DNA of 10,274 bases. Origin: Sedimentisphaerales bacterium. GTDB lineage: Bacteria; Planctomycetota; Phycisphaerae; Sedimentisphaerales; SM23-30. The stretch is from assembly GCA_030640865.1 (NCBI GenBank), contig DAOWIP010000594.1, positions 1-10,274 on the forward strand. The letters run 5' to 3'. Position 1 is the first letter of the stretch. Each line of letters starts with the position of its first letter. A program made the translations under genes and the position numbers. Shown here in pieces: positions 1 to 6,502 of the stretch. A model generated the notes under the pieces. That model made no database searches, had not been told where the DNA came from, and saw only the letters and a program-made list of their open reading frames with translations.

Positions 1-74
1 ATTCCTTATTCAGAGTTCAAGGTCGTAAGAGGCTCTAACAAAGACATAATTCGTGAGGGCGAATTTCCCTCCCT

Positions 75-101
75 AACGAGTGCCGGCGATACAGGTTTTG
101 T
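75..101 (+). repeat. short GC-rich repeat, copy 1
   Basis: The stretch begins AACGAGTGCCGGCGA and continues TACAGGTTTTGT. The same two halves recur at 190-226 with an 11-base insertion (GACGCCGGCGA) between them. The two copies bracket a decayed barrel-gene fragment. It could be an intergenic repeat family of this genome or the ends of a small rearranged segment. No gene is visible in bases 1-74. Confidence 0.55.
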
Positions 102-124
102 CAGAAATTTGCGACGGCGAATTG

Positions 125-190
125 CCCTTGGTATTTCCACCAGCATAAATATCGGTCAGTAAGCATAACACCATAACTATCAGTTCCTGA
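125..190 (+). pseudogene. decayed fragment of a paralogous outer-membrane barrel gene
   Basis: Read on the plus strand, this stretch aligns with the coding strand of the neighbouring barrel gene (its residues about 227-247, window bases about 315-381, opposite orientation). TTGGTATTTCCACCAG is identical in both, followed by matches through CAGTAAG and AACTATCAGTT. The translation starts L-G-I-S-T-S-I-N-I-G, then one base is missing compared with the intact gene (GGT-CAG against GGTCCAG) and the frame breaks into stops. A further six bases are missing before AACTATCAG. Most substitutions are transitions, as expected for a decaying copy of a related gene rather than a new gene. Only this C-terminal piece is recognisable. 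Confidence 0.6.
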
Positions 191-226
191 ACGAGTGCCG
201 GCGAGACGCCGGCGATACAAGTTTTA
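190..226 (+). repeat. short GC-rich repeat, copy 2, with internal hairpin
   Basis: This is a longer version of the repeat at 75-101. It contains a perfect 7-base inverted repeat, GCCGGCG (197-203) and CGCCGGC (207-213), around a 3-base loop, followed by TACAAGTTTTAT. It lies just past the end of the minus-strand barrel gene. A hairpin could form, but the T-rich side is on the plus strand, so it is not a convincing terminator for that gene. Confidence 0.55.
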
Positions 227-243
227 TTAGAGTACATAAGTTT

Positions 244-1056
244 TCAAAAGCTGAAACTCACACTTACACCGCCGTAAAGTTCGTCATCATCATTAACGCT
301 GTCATCTATGGATAACTGATAGTTCAGGAACGGGGTTACACTTACTGGACCGGCATCTATACTGGTGGAAATACCAAAGGTCGCGTGCGACCAGTCGTTA
401 TCCGATCCGAACAGCCCGTCGTTATAGTTGATGTCTGTGAACAGGCTCAGGGAGTAGTCGGTTTCAGGGATGGCCAAGTCATAACTCAAGGCGAAAGTAT
501 GGTATCCGCCAGCCACATCACTTACACCCGACGAGGTGGGCCACAACTTACCGACGTAATAGCTCGGCACCAATGCGCTCTCGCCGATCTTTAACAGGTT
601 GGGAATCGCCACACTTACCCCGATTTCCTGTGTGTCGGACATGTGATTGAGCTTTGGAAAATGAAAGTAAATATAATTCACGCCAAAATCCAGCGTATAG
701 ACTTCATCTTCAAAAACCGAAAACCCATAAGCTGCCGTATAGTCATATTCCTGCCAGACATTTATACCGTCACCATGTCCGTTACTGCCGGTCCCCATAG
801 GAATCGCTCCCCATACATTCAGGCTGAACCCAGTACCAAACAGGTCAATATTCACACTGGGTTGAAACGCCGCATGGTCGTCGAAAAGGTCATAGCCCCG
901 CCAGATATACTTACTGACGTATGTGGCGTCGAGATCGACAGCCAATTTGCCTGCGTCGTCTTCATCCTGTGCCATTGATACACAGGTCATACAACCAAAC
1001 ATCACCAGGGTTACTATCCCTGTCATAAGTCTTTTTTTTCTTCCCGCGATAATCAT
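244..1056 (-). CDS. outer-membrane beta-barrel protein with signal peptide
   Basis: This is a 270-residue predicted outer-membrane protein. Residues 1-29 form a signal peptide (KKR, a hydrophobic core, then SMA before Gln30). The mature part has alternating beta-strand patterns, a Y-I-W-R-G-Y-D motif near 50-56, many Gly/Asp/Asn turns and a C-terminal phenylalanine (SFSF), the usual barrel-insertion signal. It resembles the conserved hypothetical 'WRG' barrel family (TIGR02001-like) seen in proteobacteria and planctomycetes. The substrate is unknown; a channel or porin role is inferred. The ATG at 1056 is chosen because GGAG (complement of 1067-1070) lies 10 bases upstream and the signal peptide starts there. 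The frame stays open to 1161, but that start would lie upstream of the predicted sigma-54 transcription start. The gene diverges from the sigma-54 activator gene. Confidence 0.8.
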   Translation of the reverse strand: MIIAGRKKRLMTGIVTLVMFGCMTCVSMAQDEDDAGKLAVDLDATYVSKYIWRGYDLFDDHAAFQPSVNIDLFGTGFSLNVWGAIPMGTGSNGHGDGINVWQEYDYTAAYGFSVFEDEVYTLDFGVNYIYFHFPKLNHMSDTQEIGVSVAIPNLLKIGESALVPSYYVGKLWPTSSGVSDVAGGYHTFALSYDLAIPETDYSLSLFTDINYNDGLFGSDNDWSHATFGISTSIDAGPVSVTPFLNYQLSIDDSVNDDDELYGGVSVSFSF

Positions 1057-1163
1057 GTCCTGGTTTCTCCATTCATTTGAGACGATTGTTTTCTCAATTG
1101 CCAATAGTCCAAAAATGTTCTTTCGCCTGTACAGACTTCGATCAGATAGAACAATATTCAAGA

Positions 1164-1181
1164 TTGCAATATCCGTGCCAA
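1164..1181 (-). promoter_or_regulatory. sigma-54 (-24/-12) promoter for the barrel gene
   Basis: The minus strand reads TTGGCACGGATATTGCAA. This matches the RpoN consensus TTGGCACG-N4-TTGCA throughout, with the GG at 1179-1178 and the GC at 1167-1166. Transcription would begin near 1154, giving a leader of about 98 bases before the ATG at 1056. The divergent neighbour encodes a sigma-54 activator, which makes a chance match unlikely. Confidence 0.88.
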
Positions 1182-1196
1182 AAATTGTGCGATCGA

Positions 1197-1221
1197 TAAC
1201 TTGTTTGTTGCCAATAAGTTA
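1197..1221. promoter_or_regulatory. candidate activator-binding dyad
   Basis: TAACTT (1197-1202) and AAGTTA (1216-1221) form a 6-base inverted repeat with a 13-base spacer, a little upstream of the sigma-54 promoter. It could be an operator for the divergent activator, but it sits rather close to the promoter (centred near -55) and is AT-rich, so chance is possible. Confidence 0.25.
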
Positions 1222-1237
1222 AGGGGTGGCGGCCGTG

Positions 1238-1248
1238 TGTGTTTCACA
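1238..1248. promoter_or_regulatory. candidate upstream activator site
   Basis: TGTG-TTT-CACA is a short perfect dyad centred about 89 bases upstream of the predicted sigma-54 start. That distance is typical of enhancer-binding protein sites. The arms are only four bases long, so this is a suggestion only. Confidence 0.25.
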
Positions 1249-1264
1249 TTTTTTGATTACATAT

Positions 1265-1292
1265 TTGTCATATCAATATTTTGTGTTACAAT
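1265..1292 (+). promoter_or_regulatory. sigma-70-like promoter for the activator operon
   Basis: TTGTCA (1265-1270) and TACAAT (1287-1292) each differ from the -35 and -10 consensus at one position and are 16 bases apart. The predicted start is near 1299, leaving a leader of about 40 bases before the ATG at 1341. ACAATATTGT, which overlaps the -10, is a palindrome and might bind a regulator. Confidence 0.45.
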
Positions 1293-1323
1293 ATTGTCGC
1301 TTTCGTGACTGATGTAGCGAACA

Positions 1324-1331
1324 AGAAGGAG
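1324..1331 (+). promoter_or_regulatory. ribosome binding site that fixes the activator start
   Basis: AGAAGGAG lies 9 bases upstream of the ATG at 1341. The upstream in-frame start at 1281 has no such site and falls inside the predicted promoter, so 1341 is preferred. Confidence 0.75.
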
Positions 1332-1340
1332 TTCTTGATT

Positions 1341-2918
1341 ATGTCTAAAGCAGGCTTCGATTTACAAAAGCGGATTGCGCATGCAACTCGCCACGTACAG
1401 GAATTGGATGTACTTTATAAAATCAGTCGGATTCTCGCGGCTGGTACTCGCCAGAAACAGGCTCTTGCGGAGGTTCTGGACGTCCTTGACAGTGAATTGG
1501 GTATGAACAGAGGCACAATAACGCTGCTGGTACCGGACGATACTGAAATCAGGATTGAAGTGGCGCATAAGCTTTCTCAGGAACACAGCCGCAAGGTGCG
1601 CTATCGAATGGGTGAGGGGGTAACAGGCAGAGTAATGCAGACGGGCAAGGCGATGATCATTCCGAAAGTATCGGAGGAGCCGTTGTTTCTTAACCGTTTC
1701 GAAAGATGGAATGTTACAAAAGAGGAGATGAGTTTTATTTGTGTGCCGATCTCGATCGGACAAGACGCGATAGGGACGATTTCGGTTGATTGCGTATTCG
1801 ACAAAGCAGCGTCCCTTGATGAGGATATGCGGGTTCTCAGTATTGTCGCCAGCATGATTGCCAATGACGTCAGGACCAGGCGTGAAGAATCGCTTCTGCG
1901 ACAGGAACTTGAGGACGAGAATTTGCGATTGCGTCACGAATTGGAGGACCGATTTCGCCCGGAAAACATAATAGGTAATTCCAATGCCATGCGTGACGTA
2001 TATCGTGCGATTCAGCAGGTCGCCTCAAGCGACACAACGGTTCTTATTCGTGGTGAATCCGGCACAGGCAAGGAGTTGGTCGCTCATGCGGTTCACTATT
2101 CCAGTACCAGGGACAAGGGGCCTTTTATAAAAGTCAACTGCGCCGCGCTGAATGAAAATTTGTTGGAGAGTGAACTGTTCGGCCATGAAAAGGGCGCTTT
2201 CACCGGAGCGATACAGGGTCGCAAAGGTCGAATCGAGGAGGCGGATGGCGGCACATTATTTCTCGATGAAATAGGAGACTTTTCGTCTGTTACCCAGGTC
2301 AAACTTCTCAGGGTTCTTCAGGAGCGACAGTTCGAACGGGTCGGAAGCAATCGAACATTAGAAACCAACGCGAGAATTTTAGTTGCTACCAATCGCAATC
2401 TGGAAGAAGCCGTTGATAATGGGACTTTTCGCCAGGACCTTTATTATCGTATAAATGTTTTTCCTGTTTTTCTGCCGCCGTTACGTGATCGCAAGGACGA
2501 CATTTTGCTGTTGGCCGATTATTTCGTTGAGCGATACTCGAAAAAAATGAACAAAGACATCAGGCGAATCAGTACGCCGGCAATTAATATGATGGTGGCA
2601 TATCATTGGCCCGGCAATGTAAGGGAATTGGAAAATTGTGTTGAACGGGCGATACTGCTGAGTACCGATGGCGTTGTACACGGTTACCATTTACCTCCGA
2701 CACTTCAGACTTCCGATGCGACCGATACCATCGGAACGGGATCGCTGCTGGAAAAGGTCAACTTGTTTGAGCGAGACATAATTGTGGACGCCCTGAAGCG
2801 TTCCAACGGCAACCTTGCCGCCTCGGCTCGGGACCTCGGTATTACAGCTCGTATAATAAGGTATAAGGTCAAATATCTGCAAATTGATCACAAACGATAT
2901 CACAGAAAGAGAGGTTGA
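1341..2918 (+). CDS. sigma-54-dependent transcriptional activator (GAF-AAA+-Fis)
   Basis: This 525-residue enhancer-binding protein remodels RNA polymerase-sigma-54 at -24/-12 promoters using ATP. An N-terminal GAF-type sensor spans about 22-180. A short charged, coiled-coil-like linker runs to about 205. The AAA+ domain spans about 208-440, with Walker A GESGTGKE (238-245), the sigma-54-contacting GAFTGA loop (285-290), Walker B GGTLFLDE (303-310) and WPGNVREL (423-430). A Fis-type helix-turn-helix ends the protein (about 476-515). The layout is that of NifA/FhlA-type regulators. The cysteine-rich interdomain linker of oxygen-sensitive NifA is absent and no nif genes are near, so no nitrogen-fixation role is claimed. 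The signal bound by the GAF domain is unknown. It is coupled to the next gene and diverges from the barrel gene, which carries a perfect sigma-54 promoter and is its probable target. Confidence 0.92.
   Translation: MSKAGFDLQKRIAHATRHVQELDVLYKISRILAAGTRQKQALAEVLDVLDSELGMNRGTITLLVPDDTEIRIEVAHKLSQEHSRKVRYRMGEGVTGRVMQTGKAMIIPKVSEEPLFLNRFERWNVTKEEMSFICVPISIGQDAIGTISVDCVFDKAASLDEDMRVLSIVASMIANDVRTRREESLLRQELEDENLRLRHELEDRFRPENIIGNSNAMRDVYRAIQQVASSDTTVLIRGESGTGKELVAHAVHYSSTRDKGPFIKVNCAALNENLLESELFGHEKGAFTGAIQGRKGRIEEADGGTLFLDEIGDFSSVTQVKLLRVLQERQFERVGSNRTLETNARILVATNRNLEEAVDNGTFRQDLYYRINVFPVFLPPLRDRKDDILLLADYFVERYSKKMNKDIRRISTPAINMMVAYHWPGNVRELENCVERAILLSTDGVVHGYHLPPTLQTSDATDTIGTGSLLEKVNLFERDIIVDALKRSNGNLAASARDLGITARIIRYKVKYLQIDHKRYHRKRG
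2911..2914 (+). promoter_or_regulatory. ribosome binding site inside the activator's 3' end
   Basis: GAGG lies in the last codons of the activator gene, 7 bases before the ATG at 2922. The activator stop (TGA 2916-2918) falls between them. The arrangement implies translational coupling of the two proteins. Confidence 0.65.
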
Positions 2919-2921
2919 TTT

Positions 2922-5513
2922 ATGGCTGCGACGGCAAGTACCGGCCTTAAGGGACTTGATGAAATACTCGGCAATCTGCAAAAGGGCGATAATGTCGTAT
3001 GGCAGGTTGACAGCGTAGAAGATTATCGTCAATTTGTTACTCCTTATGTTACCGAAGCTCTGACTGACGGCAGAAAAGTTATATATATGAGGTTTGCCAA
3101 ACATGAACCTTTGATTGAGAATGAACCTGACGTTACTGTCCATCAGTTCGACGCGACCGGAGGCTTTGAATCGTTTTCAGCGCAGATTCATACTGTTATT
3201 TCACATCATGGACTTGGAGCGTATTATGTATTTGACTGCCTTTCCGACCTGCTTTCGGCCTGGGCTACGGATTTAATGATCGGCAATTTCTTTAAGGTTA
3301 CCTGTCCTTATCTTTTTGAGTTGGACACTATCGCTTATTTTGCCATATTGCGAAACTCTCATTCATTCCAAACCGTGGCCAGGATTCGCGAGACAACCCA
3401 GGTTTTATTAGACCTGTTTAATTTCGAGAAGCATTTCTATGTACACCCTCTGAAGGTCTGGAATCGTTATTCGCCGACTATGTTTCTGCCGCACGTGCAA
3501 CAGGGAGAAACATTTTCACCGATTATGAGCAGTATTGACGCGACAAATTTATTCTCGCATATTTCCGAGAATAAGCTGAATGGTTCAACGAGATCGTTAG
3601 ACTATTGGGATCGATTATTTATGAAGGCCGAGAATTTATTGGCGGAACCTTCCGATTCCGGGGAAGTTAAAGAAATTGTCAGAAAGCTTTGTGGAATAAT
3701 GATTGGGCGTGAGAAGAGAATTTCGGATCTCGCTGAAAATAACTTTTCTCTTAAGGATTTGATTAACATCAAAAGCAGATTAATCGGAAGCGGTTTCATT
3801 GGTGGCAAAACGGCTGGTATGCTGCTGGCGCAAAAAATACTCTTGAAAGACAAATCTTTTGATTGTAATAAGCATTTCGAACCTCACGATTCGTTTTATG
3901 TGGGTTCGGATGTCTTTTACAGCTATATAATTGAAAACGGCTGGTGGAAACAGCTTATGGAGCAGAAAACCAGGGAGGGTTATTTCACGGCAGCCGCTGA
4001 AATAAAAGAAAATCTCCTGCGTGGTAAGCTCCCGAAGCAAATACAACAACGACTTCAGGAAATGGTGGAGTACTTTGGCCAATCACCTATTATCGTACGT
4101 TCCAGCAGTCTGTTGGAGGACTCTTTTGGAAATGCCTTCGCCGGCAAATACGAAAGTATATTTCTTGTCAATCAGGGTGATCCGGAACAACGCTATTCTC
4201 AACTCGAAGAGGCCGTTCGAAGAATTTATGCAAGTACAATGGACGAAAACGCGCTGACGTATCGTTTTCAACGGGGTCTGGACCAGCAGGACGAACAAAT
4301 GGCCCTACTGATTCAGCGGGTATCGGGTTCGCACCGGAAGCGTTACTTCTTCCCTGAGCTGGCAGGTGTGGGAGTCTCTTATAATACCTTCGTTTGGAAA
4401 CCGCATCTCGACCCGAAAGCCGGTATGCTGAGACTGGTTTCAGGGCTTGGTACCAGGGCGGTTGATCGCGTTGAGGACGATTATCCCCAGATAATTGCTT
4501 TGGACGACCCACTGCTCAGGCCTTATGCCGGAAAGGAAGATGCCGCAAAATTCTCGCAACATAATGTCGATTTGCTCGACACCAATAATAACTGCCTTAA
4601 GACTGTTCCGTTGCGTGAGCTGCTCGATGAAGAACTTGATTTGCGATTGGACCTGATAGCTGTACCCGACCGGGAAGCCGAGAGAGCAATGAAAGAACTG
4701 AATATAAAGGGACAGCGGGCATGGGTACTGACATTTGAAAAACTTTTATCGGAAACTGATTTTACTCGAACCATGCAAAAAATGCTGAAAATACTGGAAA
4801 ACCATTATCAATATCCGGTTGATATAGAATTCACCGCCAATTTCACAAAAGAGGGCAGCCTTAAGATTAATCTGGTGCAATGCAGACCGTTGCAAACCAA
4901 GGGATTGAGAGCGAATGTGGACATCCCGAACGACATTAAGGAGGAGGACATCCTTTTTGAATCTTGCGGATATACAATGGGCGGCAGTATTATGCAGCAC
5001 ATAAAAAGGATTATTTATGTTGATCCGGAGGCTTATTCGCAGGCGACTCTTACTCGTAAATATAGTGTAGCGAGAATAGTAGGAAACCTGAACAGGCAAA
5101 TAACGAACAGAGAGGCCGCGCCAACCATACTGTTTGGACCGGGCAGATGGGGGACAACCACGCCGAGTCTTGGTGTGCCTGTCAGTTTTTCCGAGATCAA
5201 CAATATTGCGGTGTTGGTGGAAATCGCTCATGAAGGTGGGAATTTGATGCCGGAGCTTTCTTTTGGAACTCATTTCTTTCAGGACCTGGTTGAAACTGAC
5301 ATCTTTTATGTGGCTCTTTTTCCGCGAAAAGAAAATGTGAAATTTAATGCGGAATGGTTTTCGCAGACGCCTAATTTACTGACCGAATATTTACCAGAAA
5401 GCAGCAAGTACACAGACATTATCAAGGTACACGAAATCGGCCGCGGACAGTTACAAATCATGTGCGACATAATATCTCAGAAAGCTGTTTGTTTTTTTAC
5501 AAGGCAAAAATAA
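2922..5513 (+). CDS. KaiC-like / PEP-pyruvate-binding domain protein
   Basis: This 863-residue cytoplasmic protein has three parts. Residues about 7-215 look like a RecA/KaiC fold (it opens T-G-L-K-G-L-D-E-I-L-G), but the Walker A G-x4-GKT is replaced by V-D-S-V-E-D-Y-R, so ATP binding there is doubtful. Residues about 283-660 match the PEP/pyruvate-binding (PPDK N-terminal, ATP-grasp) domain: G-F-I-G-G-K-T-A-G-M (291-300), I-V-R-S-S-S-L-L-E-D (391-400), L-V-S-G-L-G-T-R (505-512), and D-I-E-F (634-637) with V-Q-C-R-P-L (652-657). Residues about 660-863 are a C-terminal region I do not recognise. The swivelling phosphohistidine domain and PEP-binding TIM barrel of true PEP synthase or pyruvate phosphate dikinase are missing, so a complete dikinase reaction is unlikely. 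It may phosphorylate, or sense nucleotide or metabolite for, the coupled sigma-54 activator. That role is inferred from the operon only. Confidence 0.82.
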   Translation: MAATASTGLKGLDEILGNLQKGDNVVWQVDSVEDYRQFVTPYVTEALTDGRKVIYMRFAKHEPLIENEPDVTVHQFDATGGFESFSAQIHTVISHHGLGAYYVFDCLSDLLSAWATDLMIGNFFKVTCPYLFELDTIAYFAILRNSHSFQTVARIRETTQVLLDLFNFEKHFYVHPLKVWNRYSPTMFLPHVQQGETFSPIMSSIDATNLFSHISENKLNGSTRSLDYWDRLFMKAENLLAEPSDSGEVKEIVRKLCGIMIGREKRISDLAENNFSLKDLINIKSRLIGSGFIGGKTAGMLLAQKILLKDKSFDCNKHFEPHDSFYVGSDVFYSYIIENGWWKQLMEQKTREGYFTAAAEIKENLLRGKLPKQIQQRLQEMVEYFGQSPIIVRSSSLLEDSFGNAFAGKYESIFLVNQGDPEQRYSQLEEAVRRIYASTMDENALTYRFQRGLDQQDEQMALLIQRVSGSHRKRYFFPELAGVGVSYNTFVWKPHLDPKAGMLRLVSGLGTRAVDRVEDDYPQIIALDDPLLRPYAGKEDAAKFSQHNVDLLDTNNNCLKTVPLRELLDEELDLRLDLIAVPDREAERAMKELNIKGQRAWVLTFEKLLSETDFTRTMQKMLKILENHYQYPVDIEFTANFTKEGSLKINLVQCRPLQTKGLRANVDIPNDIKEEDILFESCGYTMGGSIMQHIKRIIYVDPEAYSQATLTRKYSVARIVGNLNRQITNREAAPTILFGPGRWGTTTPSLGVPVSFSEINNIAVLVEIAHEGGNLMPELSFGTHFFQDLVETDIFYVALFPRKENVKFNAEWFSQTPNLLTEYLPESSKYTDIIKVHEIGRGQLQIMCDIISQKAVCFFTRQK

Positions 5514-5521
5514 AGTAGGGG

Positions 5522-5710
5522 CACGGCATGCCGATCGGTTATGAAGTATTTACCGGCAATCGGACTGGCCTGGGCGATGAACCCAGACGGATATTGGATG
5601 AATTGTCAAAAATCAATATTGTTGATGTGATCCTGCCGACCCGCAAGGGGATTGAAATCCGGAAACGGCGTATCACTCAACCCAACGAACACCAGGCAAT
5701 TCTGCTGTAA
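5522..5710 (+). pseudogene. internally deleted IS1634-like transposase remnant
   Basis: The reading frame (ATG at 5528, 60 residues) joins two separated parts of an IS1634/IS4-type DDE transposase. Residues 1-13 (M-P-I-G-Y-E-V-F-T-G-N-R-T) resemble the strand after the second catalytic region. Residues about 20-60 (R-R-I-L-D-E-L, V-I-L-P-T-R-K-G-I-E-I-R-K-R, E-H-Q-A-I-L-L) resemble the C-terminal region. The middle, with the remaining catalytic residues, is deleted at about 5567-5582. The frame stops at a TAA that may derive from CAA. The family match comes from memory of typical motifs. It begins 14 bases after the stop of the dikinase-like gene, so an insertion and its decay fixed the end of that operon. 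No terminal inverted repeats were recognised. Confidence 0.6.
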
Positions 5711-5822
5711 AGACCGGCCTTTTCCCTGATGGCTGGGCCATCTGTGTTCAAATCCACTATAAAAATAAAGGCTCCTCACAAGAATCTGCACAGAATATGA
5801 GGCTAAAAACTGCTGTATCCTA

Positions 5823-6293
5823 TTAATCTGCGAGGAGATACGTTATTTGTTCCAGAGGATCCAAGATATCCTCCAGCCAGCCTTTACTAACGCACAACCA
5901 TTGTTCTCTTCGACATCTCCGTAAAGCTGCCTTGATGATTTGCATATGCTTGTTAAATCGGGCACCGATGGTTTTTAAACAATGTTGACGATATGCCGAA
6001 AAATCACTCGCAGTAAGATTAACAATTAAAGTATTTTGTTTGATAAATTTGGCTAAATGCCTGAAGACATACTTGGCATCTAAAGCATGTCTGTCACTAC
6101 AATTTTCATAATACCATGCCACATAGGCATTTGCCACATCTGCTATTGTCTTGACATCATATTGTCCGGTCGCTATATTACTACTATAAATGATAGGTGC
6201 CGGCTCTGGTTCAGGGCCCTTCTGCCGGTTATCAGCGATAAAACGCTCATAGTTGCCCCGGGCATCTTCGACGGTTTTGCCATCTTGAATACT
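5823..6293 (-). pseudogene. tyrosine recombinase (integrase) fragment, core-binding domain only
   Basis: The minus-strand frame is open from a TGA at 6294-6296 to the stop at 5823, about 156 codons. It reads as the linker and SAM-like core-binding domain of a phage-type integrase: A-R-G-N-Y-E-R-F near the start, a Pro/Glu-rich stretch (P-E-P-E-P-A-P), then helical sequence with H-L-A-K-F and R-F-N-K-H-M-Q-I-I-K-A-A-L-R. The N-terminal arm domain and the whole catalytic domain (R..HxxR..Y) are absent, so it cannot recombine DNA. A GTG at 6137 would give only 104 residues; the homology clearly extends upstream of it, so that start is not meaningful. Its position next to a tRNA gene suggests a former integrated element. 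The rest of 5711-5822 and 6294-6381 holds nothing I recognise. Confidence 0.6.
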
Positions 6294-6381
6294 TCAGGAG
6301 TTAATGCTTATTACATTGTGATAATGGCACAAAGGCAAGATAGCAAGTATATTTCGGTAGTTTTTTCGGTACTTATCCTTT

Positions 6382-6455
6382 GGGCCCGTAGCTCAGTTGG
6401 TTAGAGCAGTGGACTCATAATCCATTTGTCGTAGGTTCGAGTCCTACCGGGCCCA
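6382..6455 (+). tRNA. tRNA with anticodon CAT (Ile2 or elongator Met)
   Basis: It folds as a complete cloverleaf: 7-bp acceptor stem (GGGCCCG with CGGGCCC), D arm GCTC/GAGC, anticodon stem GTGGA/TCCAT (one G-T pair) with loop CTCATAA, and T arm GTAGG/CCTAC with TTCGAGT. The anticodon CAT is at 6416-6418. CCA is not encoded. CAT is shared by initiator Met, elongator Met and the lysidine-modified Ile2 tRNA. The paired first base rules against initiator. The choice between elongator Met and Ile2 cannot be settled here; the T arm and variable loop look somewhat more Ile2-like. Confidence 0.93.
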
Positions 6456-6502
6456 TTTGCGTAACTCACGGGCTACACGTTATTTATGCAGGAAAACACA
6501 TT

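Noticed and set aside
197..213. Hairpin as a terminator for the barrel gene
   Set aside because: On the minus strand no T run follows the stem.
1057..1161. N-terminal extension of the barrel protein to a start at 1161
   Set aside because: It would begin upstream of the predicted sigma-54 transcription start (about 1154) and place 35 charged residues ahead of a normal signal peptide. The start at 1056 has a ribosome site.
1281..1340. Start of the activator at 1281
   Set aside because: That codon lies inside the predicted promoter and has no ribosome site; AGAAGGAG fits the ATG at 1341.
1362..1937. 191-codon open frame antisense to the activator
   Set aside because: It lies wholly opposite strong GAF-domain coding sequence and resembles no family.
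1341..2918. Naming the activator NifA
   Set aside because: The GAF-AAA+-Fis layout is shared by many regulators. The NifA cysteine linker is absent and there are no nif genes in the window.
4168..5273. Several minus-strand open frames opposite the dikinase-like gene
   Set aside because: They are low-complexity or arginine/serine-rich shadows of a well-supported gene and have no recognisable motifs.
2922..5513. Calling the 863-residue protein PEP synthase or pyruvate phosphate dikinase
   Set aside because: Only the PEP/pyruvate-binding ATP-grasp part is recognisable. The phosphohistidine and TIM-barrel domains needed for catalysis are not seen.
6325..6340. TGGCAC as a second sigma-54 promoter before the tRNA
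   Set aside because: No GC of the -12 element occurs at the required spacing.
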